Below are positions 12,201 to 25,700 of a DNA stretch of 64,000 nucleotides, piece after piece. The notes beneath the pieces were generated by a model. The model was not told the origin of the DNA. It searched no databases and saw only the letters and a list, made by a program, of their open reading frames with translations. A program made the translations under genes and the position numbers. Origin of the DNA: Imbricaverruca yamaguchii (taxonomy: Eukaryota; Arthropoda; Thecostraca; Neoverrucidae). The stretch's first letter is position 1, and every line of letters starts with the position of its first letter. The stretch lies in assembly GCA_034440575.1 (NCBI GenBank), contig JAOTOL010001615.1:2202001-2266000 (forward strand). Reading direction: 5' to 3'.

Positions 12201-15200
12201 CGACACTGGTGCGCCGACTCCCCACTCTTGGACAACCATTCAACCATACCCCAAATTCAAGATTAAACGTGCCAACCGGCGAGGCTAGAGAGAACCAACA
12301 ACTGGTCGAGTGAGGCGTGCCATGAGCTAGTCGCGCTGCCTACTTGATAATCATGGTGCCGTCGATGGCGATCTGGTAGCGTCCTCCTGTCAGCTCCTGT
12401 CCGTCCTCGCCGCCGCGCAGCCACTTGACCTCCGGGTGCGGCGCGCCGAACACCTTGCACACCATCTCGACGTCGGTACCGACCACAGTGGCGATATCCT
12501 GCGGCTTCTGCTGGATCTCTGGCGGCAGCTCCAGCACATTGACATACACGTCCTTGTAGACGTAGCCGATGTTGTTGGTTGCGTTGCAGCCGTAGTTGGC
12601 CGTGTCGGACTTGTGGAGGTCGCGGATGATGATCTTGTTGGGCGAGACGAAGCGGCGGGAGTTGGGCGGCGCCTCGGACAGCGGCCGCCCGTTGTAGATC
12701 CACTGGATCTCCGGCTTGGGCACGGCATCGGCCGCGCACTCGAACTCGACCGACTCACCCTCGGCGGCGTTTTGAACCTCGGGCATCTTGGTGAAGATCG
12801 GCACGGCTGGGGCAGGGCGTCCAACAGTCAGACCGGCATTGGCAGACCCGTTGGCAATACGGGCACCGCACGTGCAACGATCATTGTCGTTGTCATTGGG
12901 GTTTAGGGGCGCATCAACTGCATATGTTATACAGCGCACAAACGATTATGATCCATAGAGGACGAGATTACCACTGGATAATTGGTCAGGCTTCCAAAAA
13001 CGTCGCATAAACAAGGAATAGCGCCAGCCATGACGTACGGACTTGGCATGGCCAGAGCGTTTGGATAGTCGCACAGCATCCACAAACAACGTGAGCTTGC
13101 TTAGCGAATCACTTTGTTGCAATGTATAAAGGGTGACATCTTCCAAAGCCGACAGTGAACCGGCCACATCCTGGCGGGATGTGGCCATCAACAAGCAAGG
13201 CATTGCCGCCGCCAGTGATACTCACACTCCAGTTTGAGGTTGAAGGATCTCGTCTTGGCCGTGCCCACCCCATTGCTGGCTGTGCACACGTACTCCCCTT
13301 CATCTTCAAAGCGTGCATTCTCCACGATCAGCGACTTGCCGAAGTTGTTCTGCCTGATTCTGCCCTCACTGAAGTCAAGTACACCATTGGACTTTTGCCA
13401 CTGCGTCCTCGGTAGCGGTCTGCAACGGGCAGACGACGATCAGAGGCAGGGGGAAATGGTCAGGACAGAGTAGTCTTAGTAACTGTCTTAGTAGTCTTAG
13501 AGTAGCCAGACCAACTGGAGGTCGAGGCAGGTGGGTCACCAGGTTACACGGAGGGCATGGCAGAGTAGCTCTGTGGAAAATGGAAGGGTTGCAGCTTTTC
13601 TTCTTACAGAGGATAAATGCATCACATAGGAAGATCATAAAATATGTGGGGCGGGGATGGCCGAGTTGTTAAGGTGTTGGGCTCTGGTTACCAATAATGT
13701 CCGGGTTCAACGCTCGCACCACTCGAAACATTTCCCAATCCTGCGGCCCATCGGAGAAACAGAGTGCGCGGCGCAATTTAACGTGATCGTGCATAAAGTG
13801 CGTCGTTAAACACCAAATAAACAATATTTATTTGTTTGTTTATTGGTTGGTTCACGACACACTTTATGCACATTCACGGCTAATGGCGCCGCCCACACTG
13901 TTTCGCCGGTGGGCCGCGGGATTGGGAAATGTCCTGAGTGGCGCTAGAGTCGAACCTGGGACCTTTGGTACCCATAGCCCGACACCTTAACCACTCGGCG
14001 ATCCCCGCCCACAAATAAACAATAAACGATAAACGAAAATAAAATATGATGAGGGCTTATGCAGTTCTAGTGGTGTGAATGTGTTAATCCAACCTAATTT
14101 TGACCTAATCGTGGGGTATTGGTGCCGTTTAACGGACCATTTTTAAAGATAGATATGGAACATAATTTAATACTTCAAACTTAACGTTTTCAACAGTAAA
14201 ACAACAGCACAAGGTCACGATTCACGATTACTATGAATTGGTTGGCGGAACAATTTAGCTGTAAGCCGAAGCTAAACTAGAACCACGAAATCCGGAATTC
14301 TTAAAAACCACATATCCGTGAGTCTGATAAAAGTTAACACTGTATTCCTTGAGGGTTCAAAGCTTTGTGCTTGATATTAGCCAGTGGACAAATGAGCCTG
14401 AAGAAAATCGACGACGTATGTCAATTTCTCATCTTCAGGGGCCTCGAATAGCAGCCACAATAGCAACTTTGCCAGTGAAAGGCGGATAAATACATAGTGA
14501 CACAGTTCGCGACACTGGCATCTCTCAGAGGCGACCAGTCCCAATTATCGACGAATCACAACTGACGCGCCCCAGTAAATACACCAGATCGCCAGGGCGT
14601 CTCCCCGGCGTGCCACAACCGACATGCTGCCGTAAATACACCAGATCTCCCGGGTGTCTCCCCGGCGTGTTACAACTCACGTGCCGCCGTAAATACACCA
14701 GATCTCCCGGGTGTCTCCCCGGCGTGTTACAACTCACGTACCGCCGTAAATACACCAGATCTCCCGGGTGTCTCCCCGGGGTGTTACAACTCACATGCCG
14801 CCGTAAATACACCAGATCTCCCGGGTGTCTCCCCGGCGTGTTACAACTCACGTACCGCCGTAAATACACCAGATCTCCCGGGTGTCTCCCCGGCGTGTTA
14901 CAACTCACATGCCGCCGTAAATACACCAGATCTCCACGGTGTCTCCCCGGCGTGTTACAACTCACATGCCGCCGTAAATACACCAGATCTCCCGGGTGTC
15001 TCCCCGGGGTGTTACAACTCACATGCCGCCGTAAATACACCAGATCTCCCGGGTGTCTCCCCGGCGTGTTACAACTCACGTACCGCCGTAAATACACCAT
15101 ATCGCCAGGGTATCTCCCCGGCGTGTTACAACTCACGTGCCGCCGTAAATACACCAGATCTCCCGGGTGTCTCCCCGGCGTGTTACAACTTACGTGCCGC

Positions 15201-18200
15201 CGTAAATACACCAGATCTCCCGGGTGTCTCCCCGGCGTGTTACAACTTACGTGCCGCCGTAAATACACCAGATCTCCCGGGTGTCTCCCCGGCGTGTTAC
15301 AACTCACGTGCCGCCGTAAATACACCAGATCTCCACGGTGTCTCCCCGGCGCGCCACGATGTTCTTGGGCGACACGTACTGCTCCTGCGGCTGTCTCTTG
15401 TTCTTTGAGCTGACGCTGCCCGTGCGAATGACGCTCAGTCGCACACGGTCGCCCACCTTGTACTCGTTCCTGGCGACACAACGACTGTCAAGACGACGTC
15501 CACAGCGACTTGGTCAAAGCAACAAGTCGTGCTGTTCGGGTGGAGACAGAAAACAGTTCCACTTTATGCCACATGGCACCCTCTTCATAAAAATGTCAAC
15601 ACAGGCAGCTCCCCAATATCACCCTTGGTAAAACTTACTTCCTAAAAGACTCGTCAGCAGACGAAAAGGCAGTCAGCAGACGAGGCAGAAGGAGAGCGGG
15701 TAGCATGACGGGTGAATGACTACAGCATAATGCTGGGAAGCTCAGAGAAGACTTATTGTACTCGATGAGACGAGACTACAAGTCTGGACTGGGGGAAGCG
15801 ACCACTTTATGCTGGTGGTAAAGTTAGTTATTTTAGCTTTGGTTTAGTTAGTTTTTTTTGGCTCTGATGTGGTCATTTTTGCTTTAGGGTGCGTCGATTA
15901 AACTTGGCCATTTCGCAATACGTCGACCGGAGGAAAATGCTGTGTACGATGGTACGGAACTGCATGCACTGTGACCCTGGTGAGTGGCGACTACTGTGGG
16001 ACAGTGAGAGAAGACTACCATATGACAGTGTGGGCAACTACACAACAGCGGGAAATTCGGAGAGCTTCTTCCTGTCCACGGCAGGATAATACTGTAAAAA
16101 TTAGGATGAATGCAGTGGCGGTAGAAGAGGAACACCGACATTGGAGGATCTGCCATGTGGTGGTATAAGAGGAACGCCAACAATAGAGGAGTTGCCATGT
16201 GACGGAAGAACAGAAACACCGGCAGTGGAGTGGCTGCCATGCGCTGGTATAAAGATGCATACCACCAGTGAAGGGGTTGCCATGTGGTGGTAGAAGGGAA
16301 CACCAGCAGTGGATGGGCTGCTATATGGCGATGTGAGGAGACCGCATCGTGATGGTCGGCCAAGCTTCACTGCACGACGGTGCAGACTCACCTATACCGT
16401 GAAGTCGCTGAGCAGGCGTACACGAAGCGGTTGCTGGCGTCATCTAACGTCACGTTGCTGAACCACAAGTTGCCAAATGGGTCCACCGTCTGCCGCGACG
16501 AGCTAATGCTCGACAGCGACCCGCTGTCGCCCTGTGGACATGGTCAGTTATGAGCCAGTGTCACCCTGTGGACATAGTCAGGTCTGAGCCAGTGTCGCTC
16601 TGTGGACATGGTCAGTTCTGAGCCAGTGCCACCCTGTGGACATGGTCAGTTCTGAGCCAGTGTCGCCCTGTGGACACCATCAGTTCTGAGCCAGTGTCGC
16701 CCTGTGGACATGGTCAGTTCTGAGCCAGTGTCACCCTGTGGACATGGTCAGTTCTGAGCCAGTGTCACCCTGTGGACATGGTCAGTTCTGAGCCAGTGTC
16801 ACCCTGTGGACACCATCAGTTCTGAGCCAGTGTCACCCTGTGGACATGGTCAGCTCTGAGCCATTGTCGCCCTGTGGACATAGTCAGTTCTGAGTCAGTG
16901 TCGCCCTGTGAACACCATCAGTTCTGAGCCAGTGTCGCCCTGTGGACACCATCAGTTCTGAGCCAGTACCACCCTGTGGACACGGTCAGTTCTGAGCCAG
17001 TGTCGCCCTGTGGACACCATCAGTTCTGAGCCATTGTCGCCCTGTGGACATGGTCAGTTCTGAGCCAGTGTCACCCTGTGGACACCATCAGTTCTGAGCC
17101 AGTGTCACCCTGTGGACATGGTCAGCTCTGAGCCATTGTCGCCCTGTGGACATAGTCAGTTCTGAGTCAGTGTCGCCCTGTGAACACCATCAGTTCTGAG
17201 CCAGTGTCGCCCTGTGGACACCATCAGTTCTGAGCCAGTACCACCCTGTGGACACGGTCAGTTCTGAGCCAGTGTCACCCTGTGGATACCATCAGTTCTG
17301 AGCCAGTGTCGCCCTGTGGACACCATCAGTTCTGAGCCATTGTCGCCCTGTGGACATGGTCAGTTCTGAGCCAGTGTCGCCCTGTGGACATGGTCAGCTA
17401 TGAGCCAGTGTCGTCCTGTGGACACCATCAGTTATGAACCAGTGTCGCCCTGTGGACACCATCAGTTCTGAGCCAGTGTCGCTCTGTGGACACCATCAGT
17501 TCTGAGCCAGTGTCGCCCTGTGGACACGGTCAGTTCTGAGCCAGTGTCGCCCTGTGGACATGGTCAGCTATGAGCCAGTGTCACCCTGTGGACATGGTCA
17601 GTTCTGAGTCAGTGTCGCCCTGTGAACACCATCAGTTCTGAGCCAGTGTCGCCCTGTGGACACCATCAGCTATGAGCCAGTGTCGCCCTGTGGACACCAT
17701 CAGTTCTGAGCCAGTGTCGCCCTGTGGACATGGTCAGTTCTGAGCCAGTGTCGCCCTGTGGACATGGTCAGTTCTGAGCCAGTGTCACCCTGTGGACACG
17801 GTCAGTTCTGAGCCAGTGTCGCCCTGTGGACATGGTCAGCTATGAGCCAGTGTCGTCCTGTGGACATGGTCAGTTATGAGCCAGTGTCGCCCTGTGGACA
17901 CCATCAGTGTGCCCGACACCTCTCACAGACGTGGCACGGGATATAATGCACCCATGTGTCGACATAGTTTGTCAGTTCTTTAGGTAAGCGGCACCGTAGT
18001 AAACATGATGACGTGAGGAGAAACGGAACCCAGCTGTTTTCATGGTTAAAAGTAGCCGGCCGGGTAACTTTTAGCTAGGCACAGCAGCCGACCGACAACA
18101 TTTGGGTAGCGAACAAAACCGCACAGGAGCGATCACAGAGATGCAGACAATGCAATGTTTACAAAATATTTCTTCACTCTTCCCGGGATTATCCGCTCTC

Positions 18201-21200
18201 GGGAAACGCAGAAAAATAACGACATTGTTACACGGATGATTTGTTTCCACTAGTGAAACTTCATTGGGTGGCTTGCATGATATCGTAGAAATGAAACTGA
18301 CTGCAAGAATTCGAAATTTCCAGAGAAGGCAAGAATGCAAAAGAGGAGATGCCTGGCAGGTCATCACTCAACTGGAACTACTTGTAGATTACATATTTAT
18401 GGGATGGACTTAAGTACCACGTGTATCGTGACTGCATCCAATTTGAACAGGTCACGCCAGCCCACAATGACGCCAGCTCCGGCCAAGTGATGTGCTAGGC
18501 CAGCACGCGGACCCTCGCCAACCAACGGCGCCAGCTTCGGCTGGTGACGTGCCCGGCGAGCACATGGACCCTAGTTGCGCATCCATACCCTCCCCATCCT
18601 ATTGGCCACTCGCTGGCAACGTTCCTGGTATGTCCTTCATCCAACCCTGCAACGCCAACTCGTCCCACATGACGAGCAGGTAGTCCAAATTCCCTGGTCC
18701 GTCCATCTTTTATCGGAGTAGCGGCGCCCCTCGGCCCGTCCGCCGTCGCACGGTGCTAGCTGTGACGGGGGATCAGCACGTTTATTTGGTCCCGATATCC
18801 CGGAGAGGCGGGAGGACCCCATACGGAACAAGCAACAGGTCGCCCCGGGATAGGCACCTGGTTTTCTTCCCAGTGCCTACCCACGCGGCTGGGGTCAATG
18901 GATGGGCGGTGCTGCTAGTGCAATCGGGCGGCGAGCCTCTCCCCGCCGTGCGAAGACGTCGCCTGTTTCGTATAGCTCCTGAGGCGCTCGGCGTCCTCCC
19001 GTCCGCGGGACTCAGGCGCTCGCCCAGACTCAGGCCCTGTGTGGCGGGGCGCCCGGAGAAGCCGAAATAATATCAAATACACGATATCCACAATACTAAT
19101 AAACACTCCTGGTCCCTCAGGTAGGGATCAGAATAACTTCCCACCCTTCGCGGTTAGGAGTGTTCCTATCACAGGCCTCGAAGCTGTTCTTCCCTCGCCC
19201 CGAATCATCACCATGAGGTCGCTTGAAGAAAGGAAAACCCTTCCCTCGCTCCCTCCATTCCAAAGGAAAGAAGCGTACGACAAGCTGGGTGTGATATTGA
19301 GGTGTCAAAAGCTTAGAGACTGCGGCCTAGAAGTGGAATTAAAAAATTGCCGTGAAGGGCGATGCTCGCAACCGAATTTGAATACACTTTACAACATGAA
19401 ATCAGCAGGCGAGCAGTCACCGTACGCATCGAAGCTCGAAGCCACAATGCGAAACAAATTATCCAAACGGGATGATCAAATGCTATGATTTGAGAGATGT
19501 GTCGGACGATGGCATTGTAGATGGTCTGGCAGAACGAGGAGCACCGAAGGCACGAATAATCACAATTAAAAAAGGCCAAGTAACACAACCAACCAACAAC
19601 TTCATCTTAACATTTCGCACGCCGGATCTCCCCGAGTTAATCGTCGTCAGATGCGTCCGATTAAAGGTTCGTGTGTTTGTCCACAATCCGATGAGGTGTT
19701 TCTGGCGTTCCCGTTTAGGACAAGCCTCACAGCACTGTCGAAACCGCGAGGAATGTTAAAGATGTGGTTGAGCGGGGCATGCTAGACTAACGCAAAACGG
19801 AGAGTCCAAACTGCTCTAACACTGGCCACGAACTAAAACCCACACAGCCTATAAACGTTCTTGTCCAATTTTCTGAAATGGAAGGAGATAGTAGCGAAGA
19901 AAATCCCAAAACGATTACTTTCGGAAAGTGTGAGCTCTACAAGGCAGCTCACACAAGTACATCATATGCAGCAGGCACAACCTGCTCAGAGGAGCCCACA
20001 CATGTGATAGGTCACATCACAAACAACCAAACAAGACCTCCGAACTGATTGCTCAGCTGACGGCTCTGCTACGCTCTGGTAGAGTGCCCCTCGCGTCGTC
20101 TGAGAGGCGAGGGCAGCCGGGCCAAACTGACGCAGAGGTCCCACCTTCCACGAGTTGACGTGCCGTTCGCCTATCTTCCGATCAATCCCCGGGGATGGGG
20201 GCACTTAGGCTCAATGCTCTATGAGGTCTGCTCGGTCCTTTCCACCCAATCCTAGCCCTCGCCATCTGTCAACTTGCCTACCCTAAAATCCCCACTCCGT
20301 GTCCGCCCTCCCCCCACCTCCCTTCGCTTCCCACACGCACCAAAACTATCCCAAAATCCATCCTCTCCACCTATGCCGTTCCTGAACCTACTCCACTTCC
20401 CGTGCACCAGACCTTGCCCCACACCCAGCTTCTACTTCTGCACCTGCATCGCCGTCCCGAAATACGTATCGACCAAACCTCCGACACCAACCCTCACTTC
20501 CAGGAAGCCGAAAGGCGCGCCTGAGAAGCGAAGCGAGCACGGCTCGCTCACGTGAAAATCACCCCGGGGAAGGGTCAAGGTGCGGTCAAGAGTCTCCCCC
20601 AAGACCATCCACCCCAGGTCGAACGCACCACTGTTCAATATCGAACGCACTACTGTTCGACATTGAAAAGGCATGCGACATAGCGTGAATGCCATTCTCA
20701 CCAAGCTGTTTTGGTATAGCATTTTATGACTCACGAGCAACTTCGTTGCGAGTTGTATTATGGATCGTTTCTTCCGTGTGGCAATCGGCGATGTCTACTC
20801 CAGAATTTGTCAACACCTAAACTAAGTGCCACATTGATCGATTTTGAGTGTGATTCTGTTTGGCATTTTAATCAATGGCATGTGCGATTAGTACCCCCAG
20901 CACTGGACAGGTCGCTCTTCGTTGATCATTTGCAGCGTGGGTAATTTCCTCCAAAAGCACGTCTGCTGAACGGCAACTTCAGCTCTGACTCGATAATTTT
21001 GAAAGGTGTAGCTTCACAAATGGGCTTTGATTTTCTACCTCCGAAATAAAATACATACATCTACGTCGCAGACAACGCACATACAGATACATTATTTTAT
21101 ACACGTACCGACGCAGAATTATAATGTACTCAGAATCAAGGTTTTAAAAAGGTATTATTCGACAAACGACTAACATACTCATCGCATATAAAAAATCTTA

Positions 21201-22645
21201 AAGGCAAATGCTTCAAGTGCATGCATATTCCTAAAGTCGCCTTTCGCATGAACTATAGAGCCAATAGGACAATATTATTATGCTTGTGCAGTGCTCTTGT
21301 TCCGTCCATTCTCGACTATTCGTGCATTGTGTACTGATGCTGCACTCTCCTCCGTAAAGGAGATCCTGAATGCTATTAGTTAATTGGACAAGTAAAATAC
21401 AGACTGCAATGGTACGAGATGATATATTCGAAAAAATGAACACCAAGGTTTCGGCTATATGCCTTCATCAGGGTGACCCTGATAAGGTTACCCTGATAAA
21501 GACATAAAGCCGAAACGTTGGTGTTAATTTTTCGAATATATCACCGTGTGCCACTGTAGTCTGAAAGATCCTGGATACTGTTCAACATGCACGTAGTCGG
21601 ATTTGCTCAGGGGCTTCCCGCACTTCCTGCAGAATACGCCTCTTAGGCGAAGGAAATCAAAGTCCACACGATATCCGCCGAGTGTGTCTTACTCTAAAAC
21701 ACGTACATCGTACTTTGGCCATTGCACAGTGCAATATTCAACACACATATGACAGAGCATGTCCTGTCTGGCTGTCGATCTGCAGCGAGACCACTGTGCG
21801 TCTGCGAGTGTCTCAGTGGGTATGGGACGAGCAACTACCAGTTCACCAAGTAGCACATATTGAAGCGATCACAATCGAGCCGTAGCGGGTGCCGCCTGTT
21901 GATGTCAACGTCGAACTATCACTGATGATGTAAAGGAAACCGAAAACCTCCCCAGCTGAAGGTCGTGGTCTACCTATGCATATTTGCAGATACTTGTATT
22001 GTTCTATCTTCTACACCGACGGGTCAAAGGCCCAGTATGATGTCGCCTGCATTGTTGCAAGTGTAACCTTATAATTAAGTGGAGAATATATGTCTTGCTG
22101 AGTGTTACATCTTTACCGCAGAAAATATTCGCAATATGGAAGACGCTGTGTTTTCTTTCTCGACACCACAACACAAATACATCAATAGCCTCAGACTGAG
22201 TGAGCTCCAATTCTCACCAACCAACTATATTCATTTTATTTAGCGTGAATTACCTTAAATAGAATGACTGCACTTGCACAAAAGCAATGCCGTAAAAGTT
22301 GTATGTGGGTACCGAGTCACGTTGGAGTCCATGGAAACAAAAAAGCAGAGCAGCTGCCACGGCCGCTTCAAAACACCCTGTCCCAACTAGCATTAGGATA
22401 CTGGGGGAAGATTTATTCACCATGCTGAACACAGCAACCGTGAAAAATTTCAACCTCCGTGGTCATCATAGAAAACGTACATACTAAAACAAATCAAGCC
22501 GTTTGTACGAGTCTGAGAGTATGAGGCTCCATGGTGGATTTACGCTTTAGGACGCGTGGACTGCCCTGGCCATTTTGCGCCCAAAGTATGTGGCTCGAAA
22601 AAAATAGAAGGGACAAGGTAGCATTGTGCAGTTTGCACAACAGCT

Positions 22646-22713
<68 letters not shown>

Positions 22714-25700
22714 AATATCATACTCAGCCAAAGCAGCTGACGCGCACAAAAATCCAAACTACACACGAATAAGTCATGACAACAATTTGGCACAAAATAA
22801 TACTGTTAACAAGTCTGAATTGTATGTGGGATGTCACAAGTCGGGCTGTTTGTGCACCGCTATGGACGAGTTGGGCGTGCAGTGGAATTTGCTCAACGAG
22901 CCAGGCGTTTATCCAATTGGGCACGCCAGCTCAGTTGGCCGAATGACTCCGGGATAACGCCACAGTTTCTGCTCATATGCTCACGCATTTTCGACAGCAA
23001 GTAGACAAGAGCCCTACAAGCCATATCGCCACAGCTGGTGGAAGCCGCGCAGTTGTTTGGTGTCATTGTGGGCATGGGTCATGCAAATAGAGAACCTCAG
23101 TAGAACATACATTCTAATAACCCCTTAATACTACTATAGCCGCTGAATTATAATAATGGGTCTAAGATATCCTGAAGCACGCCTATTTTAAAACGAACCC
23201 ATCACAAAAACGTAAAACCATTGCAAAAATATCGTCGAATAGTACATAGCACCTAGAGGAGTATCAACAAATAAACGGTTCGCGCTCTAGAAACAAATGC
23301 GGAGTTTGAACTCCACCCAAGCAATCTTTCAACATGCCAAGCCAATTCCAACTAGCAACCTTTCAATATGCCAAGCCAATTATAGCCTGCAACCATTCAA
23401 CATGTTAAATCAACTCGACTAGCAAACTGCGCTGCGCACTAAATACAATACCCACGCCCCACCACAATGCCCGCCAAACATTATACTCTAAACTTGGACA
23501 TGCTCACGATCCAAAGGACATGGAGAGCAGGCGACGCAACGTTATTGGCCGACTCACCTGTATCACCCAGTGCACGGTAGGTTTGGGGTAGCCCTCTGGC
23601 GGGTCACACTCGAACTTGAGAGGCTCGCCCTCATTGGCGCTAATGGTGATCGGGGGCTGGTCCTTGAACGAGTTCAGGTCCGACTTGCGGACGAACACGG
23701 AATTGGAGGTGGCCGTGCCGTGCTCGTTGGTTGCCTTACACTGGTACGAGCCTGCACAGTGGGCAGCGCTTGTCACAGTGGCGGTGGGGCGACCACTAGA
23801 CAGCCGACAGACCAACCAACTGATCCAATCGGGCACTCATCAGACATGGCATCCGCCAGACATCAGGGTTCCCATCACACAGCACAACTGTCACCAGAAA
23901 AGACACGCATCCGCACGGCATCAGCCAAATATCAGGTGATTCATAACAGCATAACTCTCGCCAGACGACAAGATACACATCAGGCACGGCATCCACCAGA
24001 CACGGCACTTGTCACACAACATAATTCTCACCAAACAAGACATACATGAGACATAGCATCCGCCCGATATCGGATGACTCTTCACACAGCATAACTCTGT
24101 CAGGCGACAAGTCACGCATCAGACAAGTGACTCATGAAGACAACAGGATATCAGCTGGGCTAATGGACGCCAAGTGACCAAACCTGGTCGATACGCCCTA
24201 AACCTAAAATAACCAACCAACCAAGCAGCTGGGCTACATAAAAATCAAATACGACTGTCACCAGATAACTCGCGACATACTCAGCCAACAACACGCACAT
24301 GCAGGCAACTCTTACACACTCTCCAAAGAACAGATTGGGCTCATATCAGCACGGACACGCTCACTGACCGATGTCCTCGTCCCGGGGCGACGTGATGACC
24401 AGCGTGCCGCGGTTGGGCTGCTGGGAAATGCGCGTATCGTAGACAGCCCACTGGAAGGGCTTGCCGTTCTTGTACCATGAGTATCTGAAAACGCAGAGCA
24501 CGTGTGGCTGGACGAAACACAATTGATACAGAAACTACACATGGGAAGCCCTAGATAAGCCTTGGGGAAGCTATGAGAGAAATCGCGTATACTTTGGCCA
24601 TCTAATAACAGCTTCAATACATCAAGTTCACATTCAGAAAAGGATAGCATGATCAGAGTGAGTATTTTCACCGAGAACATCGACTCCAAAACTCTGAAGG
24701 TGGATGAGGTACTAACTTTGGCAGGGGGTCGCCCTTCGCCTCGCACTCTATGATGAAGGGCCGATCGTTCTCATCCTCGCGTTGTGCCACCTGGAAGAGC
24801 AGCTCGGTCGGTGGAGGCTGCTTGGTAATGAGAGGTGGACTCTGAACTGTGAACCGATCGGCACATTGTTAGTGGGGTGGAGGGGGGGGGGAGCGTGACG
24901 GGTACCCGGCACACAGTCAGTGACAAGGAACTGACGACTGACGAGTGCCCGACACAGCGCCAGTGGCAGGGGATAGACGGATACCCGGTACACCGCCAGT
25001 GGCAGGGGATAGACGGATACCCGGTACACCACCAGTGGCAGAGGACTGACGGGTGCCCGACACAGCGCCAGTGGCAGGGGATAGACGGATACCCGGTACA
25101 CCACCAGTGGCAGAGGACTGACGGGTGCCCGACACAGCGCCAGTGGCAGGGGATAGACGGATACCCGGTACACCACCAGTGGCAGGGGACTGACGGGTGC
25201 CCGACACAGCGCCAGTGGCAGGGGATAGACGGATACCCGGTACACCGCCAGTGGCAGGGGATAGACGGATACCCGGTACACCACCAGTGGCAGGGGACTG
25301 ACGGGTGCCCGACGCACCGCCAGTGGCAGGGGATAGACGGATACCCGGTACACCGCCAGTGGCAGGGGACTGACGGGTGCCCGACACAGCGCCAGTGGCA
25401 GGGGATAGACGGATACCCGGTACACCACCAGTGGCAGGGGACTGACGGGTGCCCGACACAGCGCCAGTGGCAAGGGACTGACGACAGTCCCGACACAGTC
25501 AGTGGCAGGAATCCAACACCAGACTGAATATACAACCCTGCCGTTGAATGTTAACCACGGTCGTCCTGACATCGGGTCATAGATGAAAGGCACGTTAAAG
25601 GAAATTCCTCTGGACCACAGAAAGTTCACATGAAACAAGTCACAACCGTTTACCTAAGGAAGCACGTTTGTCGGACCGGCGAAGCTCGGATGGGTGTGGT

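Larger units (their letters stand above)
19039..22470 (+). mobile_element. Decayed non-LTR retrotransposon with gag-like ORF1, RT and RNase H remnants
   Basis: Pieces of an RNase H-bearing LINE (I/Jockey-like gag plus RNase H, so I-clade is my guess) lie in order on the plus strand, antisense to neuroglian: gag-like 19100-20060, RT 20720-21380 and 21565-21890, RNase H 21980-22400. All are broken by stops and frameshifts. I find no endonuclease between gag and RT, so that part is deleted or unrecognisable. A separate inverted-repeat insertion splits the RT region at 21376-21575. Confidence 0.8.
22491..23557. other. Intron 4 segment without a recognised gene
   Basis: It holds a LINE-tail fragment at 22531-22592 (core TTTAGGACGCGTGGACTG, then CATTTTGCGCCCA) and a (TA)n microsatellite at 22648-22712. 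The rest is unremarkable AT-rich intron. Confidence 0.6.

Noticed and set aside
14525..15481. 318-codon minus-strand ORF with a 19-residue repeat
   Set aside because: It runs in a different frame from neuroglian exon 6 and exists because the 57-bp unit is a multiple of three. It is a shadow of the donor array.
18690..19040. Independent GC-rich gene or CpG-island promoter inside intron 4
   Set aside because: No recognisable protein, and it is contiguous with the gag-like LINE frame, so a transposon 5' region is the simpler reading.
24877..25638. Repeat-encoded ORFs of 180-296 codons on both strands
   Set aside because: Produced by the 36-bp intronic minisatellite.
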